This document shows, in pieces, positions 26,278-35,753 of a DNA stretch of 64,000 nt. A program made the position numbers and the translations under genes. Every line of letters starts with the position of its first letter. Positions within the stretch are counted from its first letter, which is position 1. The stretch comes from Pelagovum pacificum. GTDB taxonomy: Bacteria > Pseudomonadota > Alphaproteobacteria > Rhodobacterales > Rhodobacteraceae. The stretch covers positions 496,001 through 560,000 of the forward strand of contig NZ_CP065915.1 of NCBI RefSeq assembly GCF_016134045.1, given 5' to 3'. The notes beneath the pieces are model-generated. The model had not been told where the DNA came from. It saw nothing but the letters and a program-made list of their open reading frames with translations, and did no database searches.

Positions 26278-27104
26278 AACGTCCCGCCATCGGCACCGCC
26301 GCGATCTATGCGGGAGCGCTGCTGCTCGTCCTTGTCTGCCTGTTTCCGTTCATGTGGATGCTCGTCAGCTCGCTCAAGGAACTGCGGGAACTCTACACGA
26401 TCCCGCCGAGCTGGATTCCGAAGAACCCGACGCTTGAGAACTACGCCTCCGTCCTGTGGGAGAGCAATATTCCCCGCTACTTCCTGAACTCGGTGGTGAT
26501 CTCGGTCGGCTCGACGGTGCTGGCGATCATCCTCGCGGTCTTCGCCTCCTACGGGTTCGCCCGCTTCCGGTTCCGGGGCAAGGCGGCGGCGCAGAGCTTC
26601 GTCCTTGTCGGGCAGTTGCTGCCGACAGCGGCGATCATCGTCCCGCTGTTCATCACACTGCGCTGGCTCGACCTCGTGAACACCTACTGGGGGCTGATCC
26701 TCGTCTACATGATCATCACCCTGCCGCTCTCGGTCTGGATGCTGACGAGCTATTTCCGCGCCATCCCGCCCGAACTCGAGGAGGCCGCCATCATCGACGG
26801 GGCGAGCCGGGTCGGCGTGCTCTTCCGTATCACGTTGCCGCTGTCGCTTCCGGGCCTCGTCGCGGTCGCCGTCTACGCCTTCGTGACGACATGGAACGAG
26901 TTCATCTTCGCGCTCTGCTTCGCGACGGACAGCTCGGTGAAGACGCTGCCCATCGGGCTGGCCGAGTTCACCACCGAATTCAACACCGACTGGGGCTCCG
27001 TCATGGCGGCCTCGATGATCATGACGGTCCCGGTCGCGCTGCTCTTCCTGTCGATGCAGCGGCTCTTCATCGGCGGTCTGACCGCCGGCGCAACGAAAGG
27101 ATAG
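26274..27104 (+). CDS. sugar ABC transporter permease (MalG type)
   Basis: This 276-aa inner-membrane permease has the EAA block PPELEEAAIIDGASRVGVLFRI and ends in the MalG-type GGLTAGATKG. The ATG at 26274 overlaps the TGA of the preceding permease. An open frame continues upstream through the previous gene in another phase, but the overlap and the membrane-segment start (MKRPAIGTAAIYAGALLLVL) fix the real start. Confidence 0.92.
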   Translation: MKRPAIGTAAIYAGALLLVLVCLFPFMWMLVSSLKELRELYTIPPSWIPKNPTLENYASVLWESNIPRYFLNSVVISVGSTVLAIILAVFASYGFARFRFRGKAAAQSFVLVGQLLPTAAIIVPLFITLRWLDLVNTYWGLILVYMIITLPLSVWMLTSYFRAIPPELEEAAIIDGASRVGVLFRITLPLSLPGLVAVAVYAFVTTWNEFIFALCFATDSSVKTLPIGLAEFTTEFNTDWGSVMAASMIMTVPVALLFLSMQRLFIGGLTAGATKG

Positions 27105-27110
27105 ACGACC

Positions 27111-27932
27111 GTGATCAATGACGTGAACGGCATCCCGCAGATCGGCCTCGGCACTTTCGGACGTACGGGAGACGACGGCCTCGCCGCTCTGCTCGAGGGG
27201 ATCGAGGCCGGCTACCGCCACATCGACACCGCGCAGAGCTACGACACCGAGCGCAACGTGGGTGAAGCGATCCGCCAGTCCGGCATTCCACACAACGAGT
27301 TCTTCATCACGACCAAGATCGTGGACACGAAGCTGCGCCGTGACGATGCGCTGGCGAGCGTGGAGGGCAGCCTCGAGGCACTGGGCGTCGACCGGGTCGA
27401 CCTGCTGCTGATCCACTGGCCCTCCTTCCACGACGAGGTTCCGATCGAGGAGTATCTCAACGCCGCCGCGGACTGCCGCGAGCGCGGCCAGACCCGGATG
27501 ATCGGTGTGTCGAACTTCACGATCGACCACCTGAAGCGAACCGAAGCGGTGTTGGGGAAGGGGGTTATCGCGACCAACCAGGTCGAGCTCCACCCCTACC
27601 TCCAGTCGCCCAAGCTGACCGGCTACGCCGCCGAGATCGGCCTGCCACTGACCGCGTACCAGCCGCTCGCGCAGGGCAAGGTCGCCGACGATCCGGTTCT
27701 GTCCCGTATCGCCGAGGCGCATGGTGTGACCGCCGCCGCGATCTCGCTCGCGTTCCTGATGGCGGAGGGGCACATCGTCATCCCGGCCTCCTCCAACGCG
27801 CAGCGCCTGCGCGACAACCTCGCCGCGCAGGACGTGTCGCTGAGCGAGGCGGAAGTCGGCGAGATTCGCGGCCTCGACCGGGCCGAGCGACTGATCCAGC
27901 CGCCCAAGTCCCCCGACTGGGACGACAGGTGA
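27111..27932 (+). CDS. aldo/keto reductase (2,5-diketogluconate reductase-like)
   Basis: The 273-aa product is of the short AKR5-type branch that includes 2,5-diketo-D-gluconate and methylglyoxal reductases. Catalytic residues are visible: Asp and Tyr in [13 protein letters not shown], Lys in FITTKIVD and His in LLIHWPSF. The cofactor block is [14 protein letters not shown]. Start is a GTG at 27111, with AAAGG upstream at the end of the permease gene. Embedded between permease and ATPase genes of an importer, it most likely reduces a keto-sugar or oxidises a sugar of that pathway. Confidence 0.9.
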   Translation: MINDVNGIPQIGLGTFGRTGDDGLAALLEGIEAGYRHIDTAQSYDTERNVGEAIRQSGIPHNEFFITTKIVDTKLRRDDALASVEGSLEALGVDRVDLLLIHWPSFHDEVPIEEYLNAAADCRERGQTRMIGVSNFTIDHLKRTEAVLGKGVIATNQVELHPYLQSPKLTGYAAEIGLPLTAYQPLAQGKVADDPVLSRIAEAHGVTAAAISLAFLMAEGHIVIPASSNAQRLRDNLAAQDVSLSEAEVGEIRGLDRAERLIQPPKSPDWDDR

Positions 27933-27936
27933 TCTC

Positions 27937-28989
27937 ATGGGAACGGTAACCATATCAGACGTCCGGAAGTCCTATGGGGGGCTCGAAGTCCTGCACGGTA
28001 TCGACGTCGCCATCGCCGACGGTGAATTCGTCGTGCTGGTGGGCCCGTCGGGCTGCGGAAAGTCCACGCTCCTTCGGATGATCGCCGGGCTGGAAGAGAT
28101 CACCTCCGGCGAGATCGGCATCAACGGCCGGGTCGTGAACGACCTGCGTCCGAAGGAGCGGGACATCGCGATGGTGTTCCAGTCCTACGCGCTCTATCCG
28201 CACATGACGGTCGCGCAGAACATGGGGTTTTCGCTGAAGCTCGCCCGCGCCGACAAGGCCGAACGCGCGCGGCGTGTCGCTGAAGCCGCGCGTATCCTCG
28301 ACCTCGAACCGCTGCTCGACCGCAAGCCCGCGCAGCTCTCGGGTGGACAGCGCCAGCGGGTCGCGATGGGCCGCTCCATCGTGCGCGACCCGGCGGTGTT
28401 CTTGTTCGATGAGCCGCTGTCCAACCTCGATGCAAAGTTGCGCGTCGCGATGCGCTCCGAGATCAAGGCCCTGCACCAAAGGCTTGGCACCACGACGGTC
28501 TACGTCACCCACGACCAGATCGAGGCGATGACCATGGCCGACCGGATCGTCGTCATGCATGACGGCATCGTGGAGCAGGTGGGTACGCCGCTCGAGCTCT
28601 ACGACACGCCGGCCAACACCTTCGTCGCGGAATTCATCGGCTCGCCTGCCATGAACCTGATCGACGGTCGGATCGAAGGCGGACGTTTCGTGACGCCCGG
28701 CGGCGACGTCGTCGAGCTTGCCGGACGTCATGTCGCCGAGGGGCCCGTGCGCCTCGGCGTGCGGCCGGAACATTTCGCCGTCGCCGAGACCGGCATTGCC
28801 GTCCGCGTGGTGACGGTGGAGCCGACCGGCTCCGAGACGCTGGTCACGGCCAGGGTGGGCGAGGGCGAGCTCGTCGCCGCCTTCCGCGAACGGATCCAGG
28901 CCCGTCCGGGCGAAACGCTTCACCTCCACCCCGATCCCGAACAGCTTCATCTTTTCGACGCGACGTCCGGCGAGCGGCTGAACCCCTGA
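27937..28989 (+). CDS. sugar ABC transporter ATP-binding protein (MalK/UgpC type)
   Basis: This 350-aa nucleotide-binding subunit has Walker [10 protein letters not shown], signature [14 protein letters not shown], Walker [17 protein letters not shown] and H-loop [17 protein letters not shown] domain with RLGVRPEHF follows. It starts 4 bp after the aldo/keto reductase stop. It belongs with the permeases at 25417-27104 and completes the second CUT1 importer of the island. Confidence 0.93.
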   Translation: MGTVTISDVRKSYGGLEVLHGIDVAIADGEFVVLVGPSGCGKSTLLRMIAGLEEITSGEIGINGRVVNDLRPKERDIAMVFQSYALYPHMTVAQNMGFSLKLARADKAERARRVAEAARILDLEPLLDRKPAQLSGGQRQRVAMGRSIVRDPAVFLFDEPLSNLDAKLRVAMRSEIKALHQRLGTTTVYVTHDQIEAMTMADRIVVMHDGIVEQVGTPLELYDTPANTFVAEFIGSPAMNLIDGRIEGGRFVTPGGDVVELAGRHVAEGPVRLGVRPEHFAVAETGIAVRVVTVEPTGSETLVTARVGEGELVAAFRERIQARPGETLHLHPDPEQLHLFDATSGERLNP

Positions 28990-29004
28990 CCATTGAGGAC
29001 CGAC

Positions 29005-29772
29005 ATGACGAGGATCCCGACCGAGATTGCCAAGATCGAAAGGCCCTCCCGCGCCTTGTGCGACCGTCTTGCAGAGATCGGCTCCGCCACCGCGTCGAGC
29101 GAGCTGAACCGCGTCTTCGGCATTCGAAGCGTCCACATCGAAGGGCCGCAGGCGCTGGTTCGCGGACGCAAGGCGGTCGCCGGTCCGGCGCTCACGCTGC
29201 AGTTCATGCCCAAGCGCGAGGACCTTTTCAAAGGCGGCGAATACGACAATCCGGAACTCCAGCTGCACCGGCACGTGATGTATCCGGCGGAGGCCGGCGA
29301 CATGATCGTCGTCGATGCCTGCGGTGACATGTCCTCCGGCATCTTCGGAGAGATGATGCTGACCTTCTTCGCCGGCCGGGGCGGTCTCGGCGTCGTCGTA
29401 GACGGCTGTATCCGCGACAGCGGCCCCGCGCGGGACATCGACGTCGGGATCTGGGTCAAGGGCACCACGCCGAACTACCACGCGCAGACCTCGATCGTGC
29501 CCTGGGCGGTCAACGTGCCCGTCCAGTGCGGGGGCGTTCTGGTGATGCCCGGCGACATCATCGTTGCGGACGACGACGGCGCCATCGTGGTCCCCGCCGG
29601 ACTTGGTGAGCAGCTCGCCGACGTTGCCGGAGAGCACGCGGAGTGGGAGGAATTCTCGCGTCTGCGCCTGAGCCAAGGGGCTGATCTTGCGAAATACTAT
29701 CCCCTCACGGACGAGGTTCAGGACGAATACCTCGCCTGGAAGTCCGCGCAGGAGGATGGGTCCGGATCATGA
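29005..29772 (+). CDS. RraA family protein, probable aldolase
   Basis: The 255-aa product belongs to the RraA/HMG aldolase family (PF03737). The barrel-like core has the Asp-containing blocks MIVVDACGDMSSGIFGEMM and GVVVDGCIRDS, and the C-terminal GDIIVADDDGAIVVPA. In catalytic members (4-hydroxy-4-methyl-2-oxoglutarate or 4-carboxy-4-hydroxy-2-oxoadipate aldolases) the R-D pair after DGCIRD supports divalent-metal pyruvate aldolase or decarboxylase chemistry. In E. coli RraA the homologue is an RNase E inhibitor. The operon position favours an aldolase role on a 2-keto-3-deoxy acid. The ATG at 29005 has GAGG 6 bp upstream and is preferred over a TTG at 28993. It overlaps the SDR start. Confidence 0.85.
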   Translation: MTRIPTEIAKIERPSRALCDRLAEIGSATASSELNRVFGIRSVHIEGPQALVRGRKAVAGPALTLQFMPKREDLFKGGEYDNPELQLHRHVMYPAEAGDMIVVDACGDMSSGIFGEMMLTFFAGRGGLGVVVDGCIRDSGPARDIDVGIWVKGTTPNYHAQTSIVPWAVNVPVQCGGVLVMPGDIIVADDDGAIVVPAGLGEQLADVAGEHAEWEEFSRLRLSQGADLAKYYPLTDEVQDEYLAWKSAQEDGSGS

Positions 29773-30515
29773 GCGCGCACTACCCGTCGCTGGAGGGTCG
29801 CAGCGTCGTCGTCACTGGCGGCGCCACCGGAATCGGCGCGGCCCACGTCGAAGCCTTCGCTGCTCAAGGTGCGCGGGTCGCGTTCCTCGACATCGACCGG
29901 GCGGCGGGTACGGCGCTGGAGGCGACAGCATCCGGCAGCACGTTCCTGCCCTGTGATCTCACCGACCTCGAGGCGCTGAAGGCGGCGCTGGAGGCGGCGG
30001 CAGACCGCAACGGACCGGTCGAGATCCTCGTCAACAACGCCGCCGACGACACGCGACACGACCTCTCTGCAATCACGCCCGAGTATTTCGACAGTCGTAT
30101 CGCGGTGAATCTCCGCCATCTCGTCTTCGCCGCCCAGGCGGTTGCCCCGGCCATGCGCGCGGCAGGACGGGGGGCGATCATCAACACCGGCTCGATCTCA
30201 TGGCGCGGCGGCTTCGGTGGTATGCCGCTCTACATGACCGCCAAGGCGGGGATCGAGGGCCTGACACGCGCGCTGGCCCGAGATCTCGGGCCCGACCGCA
30301 TCCGGGTCAATTGCATCATCCCCGGCTGGGTGATGACCGAGAAGCAGCTGCGCGAGCGTGTCGACGACGCCGGTCGTCGCATGATCGCAGAGCGCCAGTT
30401 CCTGCCCGACCCGGTGCTGCCCGAAGATGTCTCCGCACTCGCGCTCTGGCTGGCCTCGGACGCCGCGAAGGCCTGCACCGCGCAATGTTTCGTCGTCGAT
30501 GGCGGGTGGATCTAG
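29769..30515 (+). CDS. SDR family oxidoreductase
   Basis: This 248-aa classical short-chain dehydrogenase has cofactor motif TGGATGIGAAHVEAF, NNAA in LVNNAADD, catalytic Ser in INTGSISWRGG and the Y-x-x-x-K pair in LYMTAKAG. A C-terminal block follows with CTAQCFVVDGGW. It begins within the RraA stop codon (ATGA) and ends the operon. It probably oxidises or reduces a sugar or sugar-acid intermediate with NAD(P). Confidence 0.9.
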   Translation: MSAHYPSLEGRSVVVTGGATGIGAAHVEAFAAQGARVAFLDIDRAAGTALEATASGSTFLPCDLTDLEALKAALEAAADRNGPVEILVNNAADDTRHDLSAITPEYFDSRIAVNLRHLVFAAQAVAPAMRAAGRGAIINTGSISWRGGFGGMPLYMTAKAGIEGLTRALARDLGPDRIRVNCIIPGWVMTEKQLRERVDDAGRRMIAERQFLPDPVLPEDVSALALWLASDAAKACTAQCFVVDGGWI

Positions 30516-30572
30516 GGGGGCAGTCCGATGGCCTCCGCCGACCCGGGCAAGCCGACGAGCTGACCGGTCTTT

Positions 30573-30947
30573 CTAGTGGAGCTTCAGCGTTCTGCGCACT
30601 TTCGCGCGCAGCTCCGCCTGGTGGATCGGCTTCTCAAGGATGTCATCGACCATGTCCTGAAACTGCTCGTAGTGGCCGAGCATCGCTATTCGGCCGCTCA
30701 GGACGATGATCGGAATCGCCGCCGTGGATGGCGTGTCGCGAAGTGCGCGGACGAGTTCGAAGCCACCGTGTCCCGGCATCGCGATGTCCGTGATGATCAA
30801 GTCCGGCGCAACCTGCTTGAGGGTTTCCAGCGCATCGGACGTATTCATGCGGGAGACAACGCGGACCTCGAAAGCATCTTCCAGGATCGACCGTACCAGC
30901 TCGCAAGCGATCGGATCGTCATCGATGTGGAGAATTGTATGGGTCAT
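30573..30947 (-). CDS. single-domain response regulator (CheY-like)
   Basis: This stand-alone receiver domain has 124 aa. The acidic pocket is Asp9-Asp11 (LHIDDDP), the phosphorylation site is Asp54 in LIITDIAMPG, the switch Ser is Ser84 in IIVLSGR and Lys106 is in ILEKP. No output domain and no adjacent kinase are present, so it is an orphan that must serve a kinase elsewhere. The ATG at 30947 gives a normal receiver N-terminus (MTHTILHIDDDP). The longer frame to 31025 adds a non-homologous leader. It converges with the SDR gene. Confidence 0.9.
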   Translation of the reverse strand: MTHTILHIDDDPIACELVRSILEDAFEVRVVSRMNTSDALETLKQVAPDLIITDIAMPGHGGFELVRALRDTPSTAAIPIIVLSGRIAMLGHYEQFQDMVDDILEKPIHQAELRAKVRRTLKLH

Positions 30948-31471
30948 AAATATCCGATTCGCTGGAAGTGTCGCGATTGCGGGGGCAACAGCGAAAACCT
31001 TCCAAGTGTAAGTCGTTAAACACATCTAGTGATTTCGTGGCGCAGAACTAGGTTGCGGGCGGGGATTAGTCCACCGCGGAAATCGGGCGCTTTAGGCCTC
31101 CGGAAATAGTGCGAGACGTCGTGCGATCGCCTCGGTAACGCGCCTGACACCACTGGCGGAAACATGCGGCGCAACATGCTCCATTGGACCGGTACGTAAA
31201 TCTCCGCGCAAAGCGTCGTACCGAGCTCGCTAAGCGCCGTATCCCTTTTTCGGCGACAGGTGTGGCCAGCGGGTAGAGTTGGCGATCCCGTCCTCTCAAC
31301 CCCCTGGAAATCGGCAACCGGAGTCGCGGACAGACGAGCCCGCAGGCCATGCTCCGGAGGCGCCCACTTGTGGTCTCTTAGTAGAACAGAGCCGTCGGAA
31401 ATTCTCTCAAGGCTCGCTGGTCAGCCCTTCGACACGGACGAGGTCGCCGGACTGCCGCCGAAGATCCGTCC
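30948..31471. other. gene-free stretch of 524 bp
   Basis: It lies between the orphan receiver and the GntR gene. Short open frames occur on both strands (for example 31066-31350 and 31260-31475), but none has a Shine-Dalgarno site or recognisable protein pattern. The first part must hold the receiver's promoter. I see no tRNA, strong hairpin or repeat. Confidence 0.5.
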
Positions 31472-32176
31472 CTAGCCGACATCGATCACCTTGATCATCG
31501 CATCGTGCGCCTTGGCGGGCTGGCGGCAGGCGATCGCATCGGCGATCAGCTGGTGGCCGTCGCAGATCTTTCGCAGCTCCTCGGGGTGCGGGTCGGGGGA
31601 GGAGCGGCGCAGCAGCGATAGAAGGGCAGCTTCCACAAGCGAGACGACGGACTGGAAGAAGGCGTTGCCGGCCGCGTCGAAGACAGCCCGGTGGAACTCC
31701 ATGTCCGCGAGCGAGAACTCGGTCTGGTCCTGCGCGCTCCGCATCGCTTCGACACAGGCGGCGAGACGATCGAGATCGGCGGCGGTCGCGTTCTCCGCGG
31801 CGAGGCGGGCGGCGAAGGGCTCGAACGCCAGACGCATCTCGAACAGCTGCTGATAGAAGCGGCAGCTCGGTTCGCCGTCCAGATGCCAGCGCAGCAGCTG
31901 GGCATCGAACATGTTCCACTCACGTCGTGGCCGGACGCGGGTCCCGACGCGGGCCTTGGCCACCACCATGCCCTTGGCTGCAAGGGTCTTCATCGCCTCG
32001 CGCAGAACGGTCCGGGAGACGCCGAAGACCTCAATCAGCTCTTCGTCGCGGGGCAGGAGCTCACCGTCGGGCGGCTCGCCCGCGACGATGGCCCGGCCGA
32101 TCCCTTCGACCACGCGCCCGTGGTTGCTGCCGCCGGTGCTGAGGCCCGGATCGATCAGGTCGAGGAATTTGCCCAT
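31472..32176 (-). CDS. GntR family regulator (FadR/FCD subfamily)
   Basis: The 234-aa regulator has an N-terminal winged HTH (ELIEVFGVSRTVLREAMKTLAAKGMV) and a C-terminal all-helical FCD domain with the metal/ligand residues in FRMRLAFEP-like, AQDQTEFSLADMEFHRAVFDAAGN and the final helix. It starts 1 bp after the yjfF stop, so it is the last gene of the ytfQ-ytfR-ytfT-yjfF operon. It likely represses that operon and itself, with a sugar or sugar acid as inducer. A TCATA-N3-TATGA dyad upstream of ytfQ is a candidate site. Confidence 0.9.
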   Translation of the reverse strand: MGKFLDLIDPGLSTGGSNHGRVVEGIGRAIVAGEPPDGELLPRDEELIEVFGVSRTVLREAMKTLAAKGMVVAKARVGTRVRPRREWNMFDAQLLRWHLDGEPSCRFYQQLFEMRLAFEPFAARLAAENATAADLDRLAACVEAMRSAQDQTEFSLADMEFHRAVFDAAGNAFFQSVVSLVEAALLSLLRRSSPDPHPEELRKICDGHQLIADAIACRQPAKAHDAMIKVIDVG

Positions 32177-32177
32177 G

Positions 32178-33152
32178 TCAGGTCGTGATGCCGCGTTGTC
32201 TCTGTCCCAGTGTGAGAAGCGCTTTTTGCAGCAGGATGAAGAGAAGTAGAAGAAGCCCGATCGCGATTTTCGTCCACCAGCTCGACAGCGTGCCGTCGAA
32301 GACGATGTAGGTCTGGATCAGGCCCATCGTGAGCACGCCGATCAGGGTGCCGAAGACGAACCCCGACCCGCCGCTCAACAGGGTCCCGCCGATGACGACC
32401 GTGGCGATGGCGGTCAATTCGGTCCCAACGGTCGCGAGCGGGTAGCCAGAGCCGGTGTAGATGGAAAAGACGATGCCGGAGAGGCCGGCCATGAAGCCGG
32501 ACACGGCGTAGATCAGGATCGTCGTCCGACCGACCGCGACGCCCATCAGGCGCGCGGTATGCTCTCCGCCGCCCAGAGCGAAGACCGACGTGCCGAAGCG
32601 GGTCCGGTGGGCGAGGATCATGCCACCCGCGACCGACAGCAGCATGAGGATGCCGATCAGCGTCAGCCGCCCGCCGCCGGGCATCCGCCAGTAGGCGTCC
32701 TGCAGCACGTCGTCGTAGAAGGCGTGATCGATCGAGACGCTGTCGATCGTCAGCATGTAGGCCGCGCCCCTGGCGAGGAACATGCCCGCCAGTGTCACGA
32801 TGAAAGGTGGCATGGCGAGCCCGTGGATCAGCCCGCCCATCGCCGCCCCGAACCCCGTGGTGATGACAAGCAGGAGCGCGAAGACGATCAAGGGGTGCAA
32901 CCCCGTGTCGCGCAGCACCACGGCGATGAAAACGCCTGAAAAGGCGATCACCGACCCGACGGACAGATCGATCCCGCCCGACAGGATGACGATGGTCATG
33001 CCCACGGCCGCGATGCCGAGGTAAGCGTTGTCGGTCAGCAGGTTGCAGATCACCCGCGTCGACAGCATCGCCGGGAACTGGATGTAGCAGATCAGGTAGG
33101 CCACCAGAAAGATCGCGATGGTGGCATAGAGCGGAAGGACCCGGGCGTTCAT
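32178..33152 (-). CDS. yjfF: galactofuranose ABC transporter permease YjfF
   Basis: This 324-aa CUT2 (RbsC-type) permease has 8-10 predicted membrane segments. The block VGMTIVILSGGIDLSVGSVIAFSG is typical, and IATVVIGGTLLSGGSGFVFGTLIGVL carries the EAA-like contact. The second of two adjacent permeases in a YtfQ-type operon corresponds to E. coli YjfF. The ATG at 33152 overlaps the ytfT stop (ATGA), although the frame is open further upstream. Assignment depends on the very YtfQ-like binding protein at the operon start. Confidence 0.88.
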   Translation of the reverse strand: MNARVLPLYATIAIFLVAYLICYIQFPAMLSTRVICNLLTDNAYLGIAAVGMTIVILSGGIDLSVGSVIAFSGVFIAVVLRDTGLHPLIVFALLLVITTGFGAAMGGLIHGLAMPPFIVTLAGMFLARGAAYMLTIDSVSIDHAFYDDVLQDAYWRMPGGGRLTLIGILMLLSVAGGMILAHRTRFGTSVFALGGGEHTARLMGVAVGRTTILIYAVSGFMAGLSGIVFSIYTGSGYPLATVGTELTAIATVVIGGTLLSGGSGFVFGTLIGVLTMGLIQTYIVFDGTLSSWWTKIAIGLLLLLFILLQKALLTLGQRQRGITT

Positions 33153-34168
33153 TCGGCGGCCTCGTTCTTTCTGGACGCCGCCGCCCCTCGGTTCCGGCGA
33201 AACAGGGCGGACAGCTGGGGATTGAGACGGGGCGACTGCAGCACGAGGATGACGACGACGAGGCCCGCCTTGATGACGAGGTTGAACTCGGACGGGAACC
33301 CGGCGAGCAGGATGCCGGTGTCGATCGTCTGGATGATGAGCGCGCCAAGCAGCGACGCCGCGATGGAGAAGCGCCCGCCGAGCAGCGATGTGCCTCCGAT
33401 GACGACCGCAAGGATCGCGTCGAGTTCGAGCCAGAGGCCTGCATTGTTGGCATCGGCGCCCCGGATGTCGGCGGCGACGATGATGCCGGCGATGGCGGCG
33501 CAGAGGCCCGAGGCGATGTAGACGGCGATCAGCAGGACGCGGGCGTTCACCCCGGCGAGCGCGCTCGCGGGGCGGTTGATGCCGATCGCCTCGATCAGCA
33601 GGCCAAGCGCTGTGCGTCGCACCAGCAGGCCGACCGCGATGCCGACGACGATCCAGATCAGGATCGGTGTAGGTATGCCCAGAAAGTCGCCCGCGCCGAG
33701 GAACGCGAGGCCCTCGTTGCTGAATGTCAGGATCCGGCCTTCGGTGATCATCTGCGCCACGCCGCGTCCGGCGACCATCAGGATCAGCGTCGCGACGATC
33801 GGCTGGATGCCCGCCACGGCGACAAGCACGCCGTTCCACAGGCCGCAGATCAGCCCGGCCCCGAGCCCGATCAGGATGGCCGACAAGACGCCATAGTCGT
33901 TGGACACGGCCCAGGCGGAGGCTGCGCCGCAGATCGCCATGACCGCGCCGACGCTCAGATCGATCCCTTTGGTCGCGATCACCAGCGTCATGCCGACGGC
34001 CAGAAGCGCGACCGGCGCGCCGCGCTTCAATACGTCGACAGCGCTGCCGACGAAGCGGCCGTCGACGATCTCGACGGCTAGGAAGCCCGGGAAGAACAGC
34101 GAGACGAGCGCCACGAGGGCGACGAGCGTGATCAATTGCGGGGCGAGGCGGCGAAGACCGTGGCTCAT
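33149..34168 (-). CDS. ytfT: galactofuranose ABC transporter permease YtfT
   Basis: This 339-aa CUT2 permease with about nine predicted membrane segments includes VGMTLVIATKGIDLSVGAVMAICG and ILAVVIGGTSLLGGRFSIAASLLGAL. Its start overlaps the ytfR stop and its stop overlaps the yjfF start, so all three are translationally coupled. With YjfF it should form the heterodimeric channel for the furanose form of galactose or a related furanose. Confidence 0.88.
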   Translation of the reverse strand: MSHGLRRLAPQLITLVALVALVSLFFPGFLAVEIVDGRFVGSAVDVLKRGAPVALLAVGMTLVIATKGIDLSVGAVMAICGAASAWAVSNDYGVLSAILIGLGAGLICGLWNGVLVAVAGIQPIVATLILMVAGRGVAQMITEGRILTFSNEGLAFLGAGDFLGIPTPILIWIVVGIAVGLLVRRTALGLLIEAIGINRPASALAGVNARVLLIAVYIASGLCAAIAGIIVAADIRGADANNAGLWLELDAILAVVIGGTSLLGGRFSIAASLLGALIIQTIDTGILLAGFPSEFNLVIKAGLVVVILVLQSPRLNPQLSALFRRNRGAAASRKNEAAE

Positions 34169-35670
34169 AGTGCGGCTCCCTCGGTCGTGTCGTGAGCGGC
34201 GATCGACTTGATGATGCGGCCCGTCTCGATCTCTTCACCCACCAGTTCGGAGACATGGCGGCGGTCACGCACCACGATGACGCGGTCGGACGCGGCGATC
34301 AGCTCGTCGAACTCGGACGAGATCAACAGGATCGACATGCCCTGGTCGGTCAGCTCGCCGATCAGCTTGAGGATCTCGGCATGGGCACCGACGTCGATGC
34401 CGCGCGTCGGCTCGTCGAGGATCAGGAAGCGGGGGTTCATCGCGAGCCAGCGGGCCAGCACGACCTTCTGCTGGTTGCCCCCCGAGAGGTCGCCCACGGC
34501 CTTCTCCGCGTCGGAGGTGCGGATGTCGAGGCGACGGATGTAGTCATCGGCAAGGGCGCGTTGCTCGGCCCGGGGGATCGGCTTGGCCCAGCCCCGCCGT
34601 GCCTGAAGGGCGAGCGCGATGTTCTCGCGCACCGAAAGATCCGCGATGATCCCGTCGGTCTTGCGGTCTTCGGGCGCATAGCCGAAGCCACCCGCTATCG
34701 CGGCGCGGGGATTGCCGAGGTCGACGGGGCCGTCGGCGTCGGTCGCCTTGCCCCGGTCGGGCGGTGTACGCCCGAACAGCACATCCGCCGTCTCGGTTCG
34801 GCCGGAGCCGAGCAGACCGGCAAGCCCGATCACTTCGCCCTTGCGGACGGACAGATCGAACGGCTCCACCTTACCGCGCCGGGCGAGACCTTCGAACCGA
34901 AGCACTTCCGGGCCGGCCTCGCGGCTGGTCTTGCGGCTTTCGGCCTCCTCCAGTTCGTGGCCGAGCATGTGGTGGATCAGCTGCAGGCGATCCATCTCGG
35001 ACGTCTCGGCGGTGACGATATGGCGCCCGTTGCGGAGCACCGTCATCCGGTCGCTGAGCTCGAACACCTGATCGAGGAAGTGCGAAATGAAGATGATGCC
35101 GAGCCCACGGTCCCGCAGGCGCCGGACGACGTCGAACAGCGTCTCGGTCTCTCGGGCGTCGAGGCTCGCGGTCGGCTCGTCGAGGATCAGCACCTTGCCG
35201 GAAAGCGCGACGGCGCGGGCGATGGCGACGATCTGCTGCACGGCGACGGAATATGTCCCGAGTTCGCGGCCGACATTGACGTGGTCGAGCCCGTAGCCCG
35301 CAAGCATCTCTTCGGCGTCCGCCCTCATCTGCCGCCCCGAGACCATGCCGAACCGAGTCGGCTGGCGTCCGAAGGTGAGGTTCTCGGCCACGGTGAGGTT
35401 CGGCAGGAGGTTCACTTCCTGGTAGACCGTGCCGATACCGAGCTCCTGCGCCTCTAGCGTGGAGGTGGGTGAGATCGGTTGGCCATCGAGCGTGATCTCC
35501 CCGCGGTCGCGGATGTGGACGCCGGTCAGGCACTTGATAAGCGTGGACTTTCCCGCGCCGTTCTCCCCGAGAAGCGCATGGACCTCGCCGGCCCTGAGGT
35601 CGAACCGGACCCCGTCGAGCGCGACCGTGCCGGGGAAGGTCTTGGTCAGGTCCTCGATGGTCAGCAGCAT
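34165..35670 (-). CDS. ytfR: galactofuranose ABC transporter ATP-binding protein YtfR
   Basis: This 501-aa duplicated CUT2 ATPase has a first-half Walker A GENGAGKST and Walker B VLILDEPTASLD. The second half has a degenerate P-loop GLLGSGRTE, the signature LSGGNQQKVVLARWL and Walker B FLILDEPTRGID. This asymmetric organisation is the rule in RbsA/MglA/YtfR proteins. AAGAAGG lies before the ATG at 35670, preferred over the in-frame ATG at 35703. It follows ytfQ by 83 bp containing a hairpin. Confidence 0.92.
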   Translation of the reverse strand: MLLTIEDLTKTFPGTVALDGVRFDLRAGEVHALLGENGAGKSTLIKCLTGVHIRDRGEITLDGQPISPTSTLEAQELGIGTVYQEVNLLPNLTVAENLTFGRQPTRFGMVSGRQMRADAEEMLAGYGLDHVNVGRELGTYSVAVQQIVAIARAVALSGKVLILDEPTASLDARETETLFDVVRRLRDRGLGIIFISHFLDQVFELSDRMTVLRNGRHIVTAETSEMDRLQLIHHMLGHELEEAESRKTSREAGPEVLRFEGLARRGKVEPFDLSVRKGEVIGLAGLLGSGRTETADVLFGRTPPDRGKATDADGPVDLGNPRAAIAGGFGYAPEDRKTDGIIADLSVRENIALALQARRGWAKPIPRAEQRALADDYIRRLDIRTSDAEKAVGDLSGGNQQKVVLARWLAMNPRFLILDEPTRGIDVGAHAEILKLIGELTDQGMSILLISSEFDELIAASDRVIVVRDRRHVSELVGEEIETGRIIKSIAAHDTTEGAAL

Positions 35671-35694
35671 GGGAAACCTTCTTGGCAAAGGGTT

Positions 35695-35719
35695 GCGGGG
35701 CACCTCGCAGATGCCCCGC
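35695..35719 (-). other. hairpin between ytfQ and ytfR
   Basis: Perfect 8-bp arms GCGGGGCA (35695-35702) and TGCCCCGC (35712-35719) with a 9-nt loop lie downstream of the binding-protein gene. Hairpins in this position often protect the binding-protein mRNA and attenuate the distal transporter genes. There is no T-run, so full termination is unlikely. Confidence 0.6.
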
Positions 35720-35753
35720 GCCGTCAGTCAGGTGGGCCGAGCCCGCCGACTGA

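Noticed and set aside
32178..34268. One long minus-strand frame spanning both permease genes of the ytf operon
   Set aside because: The upstream half is the off-frame reading of ytfT; the ATGA overlap at 33149-33152 and a normal RbsC-type N-terminus fix the start of yjfF.
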